Positions 1 to 8,021 of a stretch of 64,000 nucleotides of DNA are shown here, one piece after another (the stretch's first letter is position 1; each line of letters opens with the position of its first letter). A model generated the notes under the pieces. That model was not told the DNA's origin. It saw nothing but the letters and a program-made list of their open reading frames with translations, and ran no database searches. The stretch covers positions 12,719 to 76,718 of the forward strand of contig JANNRJ010000031.1 in the NCBI GenBank assembly GCA_031401235.1, read 5' to 3'. The stretch comes from UBA3006 sp031401235. GTDB taxonomy: Bacteria > Actinomycetota > Acidimicrobiia > Acidimicrobiales > Ilumatobacteraceae. The translations under genes were made by a program, and so were the position numbers.

Positions 1-189
1 CTCGCGGACGAGCACAATGCCGTATCGCATCCCACATACCACCGCGACGATGGCAAATGTGGAGTAAACGAGTCGCAATAATTTGGCATATCCGGGGCCG
101 ATGTCACGATTGCGATTGGTGTACCAACCAAAGAACAGTCCCCCAGCGGACCACTGCAACAACACCGTTGCCGCATCGAGTCGAATCAT
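1..189 (-). CDS. Membrane protein, N-terminal part (cut by window edge)
   Basis: An open frame begins with ATG at 189 on the minus strand and runs 63 codons off the left edge without a stop. The visible part is rich in hydrophobic residues, with one likely membrane segment near residues 8-22 and a second near residues 44-60, separated by a short polar stretch containing NRNRD. The gene starts 18 bases after the stop of the M24 peptidase and probably ends the same minus-strand operon. I do not recognise the family. Only the N-terminus is available, so no function is proposed. Confidence 0.55.
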   Translation of the reverse strand, partial: MIRLDAATVLLQWSAGGLFFGWYTNRNRDIGPGYAKLLRLVYSTFAIVAVVCGMRYGIVLVRE

Positions 190-207
190 TGTCGGGGCTG
201 GGGAAAC

Positions 208-1329
208 TCAGGCGTCAACTGAAACAAGTGAGTGATTCACCACATTCATCGGCACCGGACCATTACTCGTGGCCACGACAATGTCTTCCAGACGCATTCC
301 CCACTTACCGGGTATATAGATGCCAGGCTCAACACTGAAAGCGTGCCCTGCCGAAATCGGCAACTGATTGCCGCTCACCATATATGGATCCTCATGCGCT
401 TCCATGCCGATGCCGTGACCTGTTCGATGCACGAAATACTCGCCGAATCCAGCTGCATCAATGATCGCCCGTGAGGCACGATCGACGTCTTGACACTCGG
501 CGCCAACCACTCCGGCTAGAACACCAGCCGCTTGCGATGCAATCAGCACGTCATATGCATCGGCGATTTCTGAAGTTGGCGTTCCGGTATAGACGCAACG
601 CGTGATGTCACTGCAATAGCCGTTCATCGTCCCACCAAAATCACATAATACGATTTCATCCCGTGCGATAATCCTTGGTCCGGCGTGATGATGAGGACTG
701 GCGGCATTTTCACCGGCAGCAACAATTGCAAAGTTGACCACATCATGACCCTCGGCGATCAGACGAGACGAAATATCTGCCGATACTTGCGCTTCGGTAC
801 GTCCGATGAGTGGAACCTTGCCCGAATGCAATTGCATCGCCACTCGGTCGGCGGCCGCACCGGCGGCCTTTAGGGCTGCAATTTCAGCCTCATCCTTTGT
901 CATTCGCAATGGCCCGACGACATCTACGGCTCGAACAAATGAAACCCCCGGCGTGTGCTTGATCAACTCAACCAAAAATCTCGCCCACATTTGATCACCG
1001 ATTGCGATACGCCGAGCATTGCCAAGAATATTGGCCACCATCACAATTGGATCTTGGGTTTCATCCCACGACATAATGGTGAACACTCCGGGTTGGGATA
1101 CCACTCGTGGAACTTCCAGACGTGGCACCACCATCACTGCTTCCCCACGTTGAGGTATCACAAGCATCGTGAGCCGCTCAAGTGGCATAGCAAAATACCC
1201 GGACAGGTACGGAAGGTCGTGGCCCACTGAAAGCAATACTGCATCGACGTCGCGTTCGACCATTACGGATCGAACGCGACGCAATCGATTCGCATACTCA
1301 GCCGTCGTGGCGATGGTCGATGCACTCAT
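208..1329 (-). CDS. M24 family metallopeptidase (Xaa-Pro aminopeptidase-like)
   Basis: This 373-residue protein has the creatinase N-terminal domain (about 10-140) followed by the pita-bread M24 domain (about 150-368). All five metal ligands of the family are visible: D230 in CDFGG, D241 in SDITR, H305 in GHGIG, E334 in VEPGIY and E348 in RLED. It is therefore expected to be an active cytosolic dinuclear-metal aminopeptidase that removes an N-terminal residue preceding proline; the exact substrate cannot be read from sequence. Its ATG overlaps the stop of the pirin gene (ATGA), so the two are probably translationally coupled. The 3' neighbour is the membrane protein at the window edge. Confidence 0.88.
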   Translation of the reverse strand: MSASTIATTAEYANRLRRVRSVMVERDVDAVLLSVGHDLPYLSGYFAMPLERLTMLVIPQRGEAVMVVPRLEVPRVVSQPGVFTIMSWDETQDPIVMVANILGNARRIAIGDQMWARFLVELIKHTPGVSFVRAVDVVGPLRMTKDEAEIAALKAAGAAADRVAMQLHSGKVPLIGRTEAQVSADISSRLIAEGHDVVNFAIVAAGENAASPHHHAGPRIIARDEIVLCDFGGTMNGYCSDITRCVYTGTPTSEIADAYDVLIASQAAGVLAGVVGAECQDVDRASRAIIDAAGFGEYFVHRTGHGIGMEAHEDPYMVSGNQLPISAGHAFSVEPGIYIPGKWGMRLEDIVVATSNGPVPMNVVNHSLVSVDA

Positions 1330-2186
1330 CGAATGAAATTTCCGGATTGGTAATCTTCAACTGCTTGGACAATTTCTTGTCGAGTATTCATCACGAACGG
1401 GCCGTAACGAGATATTGGCTCCCCGAGTGGTTGGCCGCCAAGTAGCAACACTTGCGCGTTCTTTTCGTGAGCAAGCACGCGAATTCCGCCAGCGGTGCGG
1501 TCGAACACAACCATTTCGCCTTCATTGATGATGCGATCATTTACGGTGACAGTGCCATCAAATACGTGCACAAGCGCGGTATGTCCTACTTCAGGAGTCC
1601 ATTCGACAACATCACCTGGCTCGAATTTTGCATGGGCATATGTCATTGGACTTGTGGTCTCGACTGGACCAACGACTCCGTGAATTTCGCCAGCAACAAC
1701 CTTGAGAAATCCGCCGTGCGATAACGCGACGGTGGCGAGTTGATCGGCTTCATAACCTTGATAACGCGGTCGTACCATCTTTTTGGCCGCAGGCAAATTC
1801 ACCCACAACTGGAACCCGTGCATGTGCCCGCCCTGCTTCATCATGTCGTCCGTGGGTAACTCGCTGTGCACAACTCCTGATCCGGCCGTCATCCATTGAA
1901 CCCCACCAGCGCGGATGACTGCACGCGTACCGGTGGTGTCCATATGTTCCATTGCCCCGCTAAGCAAATAAGTGACAGTTTCAAATCCGCGATGTGGATG
2001 ACTTGGCGCACCCACAGCTTTCCCCGGCTCGTAATCAACTGGCCCCATTTCATCGAGCAATAAAAAAGGATCGAAATTTTCAATTCCTGGGGTCGGAAAC
2101 GGACGTCGCACAACAAAACCGCCTCCCTCTACTGTCCGCTTTGAGGTGACGACTTGCTGTATCGATCGCATTGCCGATGAACTCAT
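1326..2186 (-). CDS. Pirin family protein
   Basis: This 286-residue bicupin has the pirin signature HPHRGFETVTYL. The expected metal ligands are present as H63, H65, H107 and E109 (in GVVHSE). Bacterial pirins are cytosolic iron-binding proteins; some have quercetinase activity, and in Serratia pirin has been reported to modulate pyruvate dehydrogenase. That last point is of interest here because the upstream genes encode E2, E3 and the lipoylation enzymes, but a link is inference. The start overlaps the stop of the LipB-LipA gene and the stop overlaps the start of the M24 peptidase gene, so it sits inside a tight operon. Confidence 0.88.
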   Translation of the reverse strand: MSSSAMRSIQQVVTSKRTVEGGGFVVRRPFPTPGIENFDPFLLLDEMGPVDYEPGKAVGAPSHPHRGFETVTYLLSGAMEHMDTTGTRAVIRAGGVQWMTAGSGVVHSELPTDDMMKQGGHMHGFQLWVNLPAAKKMVRPRYQGYEADQLATVALSHGGFLKVVAGEIHGVVGPVETTSPMTYAHAKFEPGDVVEWTPEVGHTALVHVFDGTVTVNDRIINEGEMVVFDRTAGGIRVLAHEKNAQVLLLGGQPLGEPISRYGPFVMNTRQEIVQAVEDYQSGNFIR

Positions 2187-3841
2187 ACTTGGGCGAACTC
2201 CAATGCTTGACGGGCGTGATAACTGGACCTAGTGAGTGGGCTTGATTCAACATGACTCATCCCCAGCGCGATGCCGACCTCACGGTAGTGGTCAAATTCG
2301 TCGGGTTCTACCCACCGTGCCACTGGAAGATGATTCAAGGTTGGTCGAAGATATTGACCAATGGTGACAATCTGTACTCCAACACTTGCAAGATCCACAA
2401 GAGTTGCTTCAACTTCGGGAACGGTTTCACCCATACCAACAATCATTCCTGACTTTGTAGTGAGACCAGCGCGCCTAGATCGCGCCAACACCGAGAGGCT
2501 TCGTGCGTATCCAGCCGACGGTCGAACGGCGCGTTGCAGTCGTGCCACGGTTTCGATGTTGTGATTGAGAACATCTGGTCGATCAGCGATCAGGATGTCA
2601 AGGGCATCTGTCCCCTTGACATCAGATATCAGAGTTTCAATCTGGGTATCGGGACACAACGCTCGAATCTCGCGCAGACAATCGACGACATGTTGCATCC
2701 CACCATCTTGCAAGTCATCACGGGCAACCATTGTCAGAACGGCGTACTTCAAGCCCATTCGCTGCACTGCTTGTGCAACTCGTCGAGGCTCGTCAACATC
2801 AGGTGCCAATGGTTTGCGAGTATCGATCAAGCAAAATCCACACGCACGTGTACAACGCTCACCGAGCACCATGAAAGTTGCAGTTCCGTCCGACCAACAC
2901 TCAGAGAGATTGGGACATCCGGCTTCTTCACATACGGTGACTAGCCGGAAGTCGCGCAACGTGCGTTTCACTTGCAATACTTCTCTATTGTGATTCACAT
3001 GCGGTCGCAACCATTCGGGCTTTCGTGTGGAAACCGAGAGGCCACTGCTCACGCCGGCCTGCTCCAAACGCTTTAACATTCGGACTGGAGGACCTGCACC
3101 TTCCCCGCGGGAAAATGCTGAAAGATCTTCGGGACGATGTTGCCAGGCCACGTCGTAGCGGTCACTGTCTCCATCACCCCATTGCTTGGCGGCCAATCGT
3201 GCGACAACATCGACAACTTCTTCCATTGTTATATTCACGCCCTCCTCGGCCAGTGAGGTCACCGCATATTTATCAATCCCACAAGGGACAATGTGCTGTC
3301 GCATATAGGCAAGATCGGTGTTGACGTTGAGAGCAAAACCGTGCATCGTTCGTCGATCTGAAGAGCCTCTTCCTAAACGCACTCCAACGGCGCAAATCTT
3401 TCGTGGCGACGGGCCGTGCGGATCAATCCAAACTCCGGGATATTCGCCAAGGCGTCCGGCCGTATTGACTCCACATTCGGCAAGCACATCAATGATCAGT
3501 TGCTCGATACTTTGGACATATCGACGCGTATCTGCAGGTCCATCTTGTCCGTGTTTTGCCGCGAGCGATAGAAGTGGATAGCCGACAAGTTGACCGGGTC
3601 CGTGATATGTAATGTCTCCACCGCGCTGAACCTGAACCAACTCGGCGTCGACTTGTGCAGGGACGCACCGAAGATTATTTTCAAGATTGGTGCTTGGTCC
3701 ATAGGTGAATACGTGCGGGTGCTCAAGTAGCAATAAATGTTGCTGCTTGCCATGATCAAAAATTCCGTATTGCACAGCGAGAGCCTCGCGATACGGAACG
3801 CGACCTAACCATCGCACATGCAATGGCGATGAGACGGGCAT
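2183..3841 (-). CDS. lipB-lipA: Fused octanoyltransferase-lipoyl synthase (LipB-LipA)
   Basis: One uninterrupted 552-residue frame holds two lipoate-biosynthesis enzymes. Residues 1-220 are LipB: RGGDITYHGPGQ near 73-84, catalytic K148 in RKICAVG and C187 in VPCGI. A linker of about 60 residues follows. Residues 290-552 are LipA, a radical-SAM enzyme: the auxiliary-cluster motif C304-x4-C309-x5-C315, the SAM-cluster motif C330-x3-C334-x2-C337, and the conserved RSSY near the C-terminus. The protein should transfer octanoate from ACP to E2-type lipoyl domains and then insert two sulfurs. I chose ATG at 3841, four bases after the E2 stop, because GGAG lies about ten bases upstream; the frame is open further upstream but inside the E2 gene. 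Separate lipB and lipA genes are the usual arrangement. Confidence 0.93.
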   Translation of the reverse strand: MPVSSPLHVRWLGRVPYREALAVQYGIFDHGKQQHLLLLEHPHVFTYGPSTNLENNLRCVPAQVDAELVQVQRGGDITYHGPGQLVGYPLLSLAAKHGQDGPADTRRYVQSIEQLIIDVLAECGVNTAGRLGEYPGVWIDPHGPSPRKICAVGVRLGRGSSDRRTMHGFALNVNTDLAYMRQHIVPCGIDKYAVTSLAEEGVNITMEEVVDVVARLAAKQWGDGDSDRYDVAWQHRPEDLSAFSRGEGAGPPVRMLKRLEQAGVSSGLSVSTRKPEWLRPHVNHNREVLQVKRTLRDFRLVTVCEEAGCPNLSECWSDGTATFMVLGERCTRACGFCLIDTRKPLAPDVDEPRRVAQAVQRMGLKYAVLTMVARDDLQDGGMQHVVDCLREIRALCPDTQIETLISDVKGTDALDILIADRPDVLNHNIETVARLQRAVRPSAGYARSLSVLARSRRAGLTTKSGMIVGMGETVPEVEATLVDLASVGVQIVTIGQYLRPTLNHLPVARWVEPDEFDHYREVGIALGMSHVESSPLTRSSYHARQALEFAQV

Positions 3842-3845
3842 CTGA

Positions 3846-5126
3846 CTAAAGCTCCGCCGACCAATCCTGCGACTCGAGGATTTCCTTGGTTCTGGCCAAA
3901 AAGCGTGCCGCGTACGCACCATCGAATGCTCGGTGATCCCATGTCATCGCCAGGTTTCCCACGGGGTGGATGGCGATGCTCTCGGAACCATCGGCGAGTT
4001 GCGCTACAACAGGCTTTCGAACTATCGCATCGGTCGAGATAATCGCAACTTGAGGTTGATTGATGATTGCCATTGTGAGTACCGAACCGGCCGACCCGTT
4101 ATTCGAGAGCGTGAATGTTCCGCCCTGGATTTCATCGGGTAGCAACTTTCGGGTACGTGCGCGCTGGGAAAGGTCATAGATTTCGCGGGCAATCGCTCGC
4201 AATCGTTTAGTTTCTGCACTTCGCACTAGTGGAACAAGCAAACCCTGGTAGTCAAGATCGACCGCGATACCAAGATCTACATAGTTGTGCACGATGAGAT
4301 TGTCGCCATCAATGCTTGAGTTGAGGTGCGGGAATTCGCGCAACGCGTCGATGACGGCTCGCGAGATAAACGGAAGATAGGTGAGGCTAAATCCCTCACT
4401 TGTTTTCCACTCTGATTTCACCGCATTTCGAGCAATGTCAACATTGGAATAATCCACTTCGACAACACTCAAGACATGCGGGCTGGAACTCTTGGAAGCC
4501 ATCATATGTGCACCGGTGAGTTTGCGAATCTTGGACAGCGCCATGACATTTTCGCGCTCACTAGTCAGAGATGATTGTCGGGGTGGCGACACGACTGCTG
4601 ACTTGGGGGTAGGAGTTATCGCAGATGCTGGTACAACCGGAACTTGGGCAACAGCTGGACTTGAACTCACTGCCACCGATCCAGTGCGGTCAATGTGATC
4701 GAGCACGTCTTCGCGAGTTATACGACCGCCTGGTCCACTGCCAACAATTGCGTTGACATCAATGCCGTGATCTGTCACAAGTCGTCGAACAACTGGTGAG
4801 AGCAACTTATTGCTACCGCCGACAACGGTTGCAGGTGCCGGAGTTGGCACAGCTGCCGGAGTTGGCACAGCTGCCGGAGTGTTCACCGCACCAAGCTCAC
4901 CGACCACAGCGATCACCGTGCCGACAGGGACAGTGTCACCTTCGGCGACTCGAATCTCGGTCAGCGTGCCAGCAACCGGCGATGGTACTTCCGTGTCCAC
5001 TTTGTCGGTCGAAACTTCGAAAAGCGATTCGTCGGCCGCGATCGTCTCTCCGACTTTTTTAAACCAGCGGGTGATCGTGCCTTCGGTGACGGTTTCTCCG
5101 AGTTGTGGAAGGGTGATGTCAGCCAT
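3846..5126 (-). CDS. sucB: 2-oxoacid dehydrogenase E2 (dihydrolipoyl acyltransferase)
   Basis: This 426-residue E2 has one lipoyl domain (1-80, lipoyl lysine K42 in TDKVD), an Ala/Pro/Val-rich linker, a peripheral subunit-binding domain (about 108-145) and a catalytic domain ending with H398 and D402 in DHRAFDG. It forms the core of a pyruvate, 2-oxoglutarate or branched-chain dehydrogenase complex. Actinobacteria often share one E2 between pyruvate and 2-oxoglutarate complexes, so the sucB symbol is only the conventional label. It lies between lpd and lipB-lipA, so the swinging-arm protein and the enzymes that modify and reoxidise it are encoded together; an AceE-type E1 lies at 16-19 kb. 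ATG at 5126 gives the canonical N-terminus MADITLPQLGE. Confidence 0.9.
   Translation of the reverse strand: MADITLPQLGETVTEGTITRWFKKVGETIAADESLFEVSTDKVDTEVPSPVAGTLTEIRVAEGDTVPVGTVIAVVGELGAVNTPAAVPTPAAVPTPAPATVVGGSNKLLSPVVRRLVTDHGIDVNAIVGSGPGGRITREDVLDHIDRTGSVAVSSSPAVAQVPVVPASAITPTPKSAVVSPPRQSSLTSERENVMALSKIRKLTGAHMMASKSSSPHVLSVVEVDYSNVDIARNAVKSEWKTSEGFSLTYLPFISRAVIDALREFPHLNSSIDGDNLIVHNYVDLGIAVDLDYQGLLVPLVRSAETKRLRAIAREIYDLSQRARTRKLLPDEIQGGTFTLSNNGSAGSVLTMAIINQPQVAIISTDAIVRKPVVAQLADGSESIAIHPVGNLAMTWDHRAFDGAYAARFLARTKEILESQDWSAEL
4840..4880. repeat. 18-bp tandem repeat in the E2 linker
   Basis: The unit GGAGTTGGCACAGCTGCC occurs twice in full (4840-4857 and 4858-4875), followed by the first five bases of a third. 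On the coding minus strand it encodes repeated AAVPTP. It lies in the flexible hinge between the lipoyl and subunit-binding domains, where length changes are tolerated. Confidence 0.85.
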
Positions 5127-5168
5127 GATTGGTAATTACTCCAGTGTTCCAGTCTACGAACTTCAAAC

Positions 5169-6575
5169 TCATGCGTTGATGCTCCGACCGGTCAACGACA
5201 ACGCAGTCTCGCCGAATAATTCGGTCAAGCTCGGATGCGGTTGGATGAATTCGGCAATTTCCTCAACAGTGGCTTCCCAATTGACTGCCAGATAAGCCCC
5301 GGATAATTGTTCGGTCACCCATGGTCCGACCATATGAACCCCGATTACCTGTCCGGCTTTTCCATCGGCATTTTTCTTGGCGATAATTTTGAGCAATCCA
5401 TCGGTCTCTCCGAGAATTAGCGCTCGACTGTTAGCTCGATACTGATGTTTGGCGACAACAACATCAATGCCAGCAAGACGAGCCTGCTCTTCGGATGGTC
5501 CAGACCACGCCACTTCGGGATGGCAATAAATCGCCCACGGAACCCGTTCATACATGACTGGATAGACCTGTTCATTGCGCATGTGTTTCACCGCAACAAT
5601 TGCTTCGGCATACGCAACATGAGCAAGTTGAGGCGTATTAATAAGGTCACCGACGGCATATACCCCTGGCTCTCCGGTGAGGCAATACCCGTCAACTTCG
5701 ACGAATCCATGATCGGTCACCTTTACCGATGTTCCATCAAGACCTAATTGGTCGGCGAATGGTTTGCGACCCACCGAGATGATTACTACATCTACTTCGA
5801 GATGTTCAGCATCACCGAAATAAACGGTCGTGCCTCCCTTTTTGAGAGGTTCGTGACCGGTTACCAATACCCCAGTGCGAATGTCGATGTTTTTTTTCTT
5901 GAAACTCTTAACGACAACATTGGCAACATCCGGATCCAGTCCTGGCAATATTTTTGGAAGCCCTTCCAAAATCGTCACCGTCGACCCGAGATCAGCAAAC
6001 GTTGAGGCGAATTCACATCCAATGGCACCACCGCCAATGACTGCGATTCGCGAGGGAACATAATCAAGCATCAGAACTTCGTCGGATGTCATGATCGGAC
6101 CACCAATCGCAAATCCAGGAATCGTGCGCGGAACCGAACCGGTGGCCAAGACGATATTCTTACCTTGTAGTTCGCGTGTTGATCCGTCGGCAAGTTTTGC
6201 CGTGACTATACGACTCGCCCCAAGTGACCCGACCCCAGCAAGATACGTCACTTTTTTCGATTTTGTTAATCCAGTGAGACCCTTGACCAAACCAGCAACA
6301 ATCTGTTCTTTGCGTTGTTGACTCTTTACAAAATCCACGACTGGCGCGCTCGAATTGATGCCGAACTCGCCTGCACCTTTTACATGGCGATTGACGGCTG
6401 CAGTTTCCAGAAATGCCTTGGCTGGAATGCAACCGCGGTTTAGACATGTTCCACCAATGGTGTCTTTCTCAATCATGGCAACATTGAGCCCCGCCGATGC
6501 GCCATAAAACGCCGCGGCATATCCGCCAGGTCCACCACCAATGACAACGAGATCAAATTGCTCAGCCGTACGCAT
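5169..6575 (-). CDS. lpdA: Dihydrolipoyl dehydrogenase (E3)
   Basis: This 468-residue FAD/NAD disulfide reductase has the N-terminal dinucleotide motif GGGPGG, the redox disulfide C44/C49 in GGTCLNRGCIP, a second nucleotide-binding motif GGGAIG, the YAVGD motif and a C-terminal HPSLTE carrying the active-site base. It reoxidises dihydrolipoamide on E2. Length is typical for the family. A GTG at 6578 overlaps the GGAGG ribosome-binding site, so I use the ATG at 6575, although its spacing is short. The gene is followed after about 42 bases by the E2 gene. Confidence 0.93.
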   Translation of the reverse strand: MRTAEQFDLVVIGGGPGGYAAAFYGASAGLNVAMIEKDTIGGTCLNRGCIPAKAFLETAAVNRHVKGAGEFGINSSAPVVDFVKSQQRKEQIVAGLVKGLTGLTKSKKVTYLAGVGSLGASRIVTAKLADGSTRELQGKNIVLATGSVPRTIPGFAIGGPIMTSDEVLMLDYVPSRIAVIGGGAIGCEFASTFADLGSTVTILEGLPKILPGLDPDVANVVVKSFKKKNIDIRTGVLVTGHEPLKKGGTTVYFGDAEHLEVDVVIISVGRKPFADQLGLDGTSVKVTDHGFVEVDGYCLTGEPGVYAVGDLINTPQLAHVAYAEAIVAVKHMRNEQVYPVMYERVPWAIYCHPEVAWSGPSEEQARLAGIDVVVAKHQYRANSRALILGETDGLLKIIAKKNADGKAGQVIGVHMVGPWVTEQLSGAYLAVNWEATVEEIAEFIQPHPSLTELFGETALSLTGRSINA

Positions 6576-6610
6576 CACCTCCGATAAAAGTCATCACTCA
6601 CGGTAGCGGT

Positions 6611-7045
6611 TCAGGGATGAGTGTTCGTCGCCCATTGACGTTGCTCGCCCGCGCGAATGTATGCAACTGTGCGAGTGCCCTGTGACACAGGAAATGCAAC
6701 CGTGCAAACGCTCTCAACATCGCGTTTTGTCGTGACACATTCGGTTCCAAATCCAAAAGGCAGCGACACAGGTTCGTTGATTTTGCCGCCAGCAAGTAAT
6801 CGCCATCCCTCAATTGCACTGGCATCCTCCACTCCGACAAGTGCAACATCCACCAATGTACGATCGCGGGTAATACGAACCCCATCGACGCGCACCGTCA
6901 TGTCACCGAGCGTGACTGACTCGCCCAATTCCAATAGCAATACTTCATTTCCGTCGCGAACTGTTTGAAACAGTTTGACTCCACCGGCAACCACGATTAA
7001 CAATCCACACAACAACGCGGCAAGAATTAATTTACGGGTGCTCAT
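6611..7045 (-). CDS. Conserved hypothetical secreted or membrane-anchored protein
   Basis: This 144-residue protein starts with a basic patch (MSTRK) and one hydrophobic segment (about 6-24), which could be a signal peptide or an N-terminal anchor. The rest looks like a small beta-rich extracytoplasmic domain with two cysteines (in TECVTT and ESVCTV). It lies 35 bases upstream of lpdA on the same strand and is divergent from the redox lipoprotein at 7100. The two cysteines and the neighbouring thiol oxidoreductase make a disulfide plausible. I do not recognise the family. Confidence 0.6.
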   Translation of the reverse strand: MSTRKLILAALLCGLLIVVAGGVKLFQTVRDGNEVLLLELGESVTLGDMTVRVDGVRITRDRTLVDVALVGVEDASAIEGWRLLAGGKINEPVSLPFGFGTECVTTKRDVESVCTVAFPVSQGTRTVAYIRAGEQRQWATNTHP

Positions 7046-7062
7046 TAATTGACGAGCCTAGA

Positions 7063-7092
7063 TGGACGTGCTTTCTATAGCTGCTGTACTCT
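7063..7092 (+). promoter_or_regulatory. Candidate leaderless promoter of the redox lipoprotein
   Basis: TGGACG (7063-7068) resembles a -35 box. After an 18-base spacer comes TACTCT (7087-7092), which fits TAnnnT. It ends seven bases before the ATG at 7100, and no Shine-Dalgarno sequence is visible, so the transcript would begin at or next to the start codon. Confidence 0.45.
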
Positions 7093-7099
7093 ATTTATT

Positions 7100-7633
7100 A
7101 TGAGAATTTCATTGCGGGGTGTGGTCATTACCTTGGTGACTGTAATCGCAGGTTGTGGTGGCCAAGTGAGCGAAAACGTCTCGGTCACGTCAGATTTCGC
7201 CGTCTCCGTCACATCAGATTCTCCAAGATTGACAATCGATTTTGCAGCGTCCCTAATTGACGGTTCTCCAATCAACTTGGCCGAGCAACTCGCTATCAAT
7301 CCAGTTGCTCTCTGGTTTTGGGCGCCAGGTTGAGTCACATGTAATTTTGAAGCGCCCTCGGTCGAGAGTGCACAACGGAAATTTATTGGTGGAGTCACGG
7401 TGATCGGAGTGGCTTGGAACGGAAGCATTGACTCCATGACTGATTTCGTCCTACGACATGGGATCAGCTTCCAAAACATTAACGACGACGATGGAAAAAT
7501 ATTTGCCCAATTTGGTGTTCCATATCAGCCTGCCTGGGTGTTCATCACACAAAATGGAGATGCCACTACTCGTATCGGAGCGCTCGACGAAGTATCGTTG
7601 GAAAAGGAACTACAAGACTTGAGCGAGTTATAA
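7100..7633 (+). CDS. DsbE/MPT53-like thiol oxidoreductase lipoprotein with in-frame TGA (probable Sec78)
   Basis: Two short frames, stopping at 7333 and resuming from it, form one 178-codon gene when the TGA at 7331-7333 is read through. The N-terminus has a lipoprotein signal (MRISLRG, lipobox IAGC). The TGA follows WFWAPG and is followed by VTC and NFEAP, so it occupies the first cysteine of the CxxC redox motif, giving UVTC. Downstream the thioredoxin fold is intact, with VTVIGVAW, NDDDGK and the cis-proline region GVPYQPAWVF, and no other stop before 7631. It closely resembles mycobacterial MPT53/DsbE, where the motif is CPFC. A hairpin with a GGTC loop lies 26 bases after the TGA. I infer a membrane-anchored extracytoplasmic selenoprotein. 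A nonsense mutation of a Cys codon is the main alternative. Confidence 0.72.
7352..7371 (+). promoter_or_regulatory. Candidate bacterial SECIS element
   Basis: Arms 7352-7359 and 7364-7371 pair with seven of eight positions (one G-U, one C-A mismatch at 7356/7367) around the four-base loop GGTC at 7360-7363. In Escherichia coli fdhF the SelB-bound SECIS apical loop also contains GGUC. The loop starts 26 bases after the TGA, within the range known for bacterial SECIS elements. A bulged U in the upper stem, as in E. coli, is not evident. Confidence 0.5.
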
Positions 7634-7999
7634 ATGGGAATCCGAAATATAGGCAAGCGCCTCCGGGTCGGCAATCGAGAAATCGACGCCGAGCGACTTG
7701 TTGAACGCTTCGAAAATTTCAACCTGGCCAAAATCGGAACAATCGTGGCCCGCAAGCAAGTAAAAATCGGCGGAGAAATTAAGCGCATGCGGATTAAGCC
7801 ACGCTCAGGAATACAGGCCATTGAAATCGTGATAAACGATGGCACCGGTGAAGCCACCGTCATCTTTAGTGGGCGCCGATACATCCCTGGAATCCAACAC
7901 GGTCAGTGCATTATTGTTGAAGGAGTTGCCTTCGCTGATCACGATTCAAATGTATTTCTCAATCCGGCCTACACGCTTTTGCCTGCGAATGGGGTTTGA
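7634..7999 (+). CDS. OB-fold nucleic-acid-binding domain protein
   Basis: This 121-residue protein has an OB-fold of the tRNA_anti type, with a central VINDGTGEATVIFSG strand pair and IIVEGVAF. The same family lies near ceoB/ceoC in mycobacteria (Rv2694c region), and here it also lies beside two TrkA genes, so the synteny supports the call. Its ATG directly follows the stop of the redox lipoprotein (TAAATG), so it is probably translated from the same mRNA. The role is unknown. The end is convergent with the trkA genes. Confidence 0.75.
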   Translation: MGIRNIGKRLRVGNREIDAERLVERFENFNLAKIGTIVARKQVKIGGEIKRMRIKPRSGIQAIEIVINDGTGEATVIFSGRRYIPGIQHGQCIIVEGVAFADHDSNVFLNPAYTLLPANGV

Positions 8000-8021
8000 C
8001 AAGTTATCTTCAATAAGTTAA

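Noticed and set aside
7334..7633. Treating the frame after the TGA as an independent gene from ATG 7400
   Set aside because: The 22 codons between the TGA and ATG 7400 (VTCNFEAPSVES and on) are clearly part of the thioredoxin fold, and no ribosome-binding site precedes that ATG.
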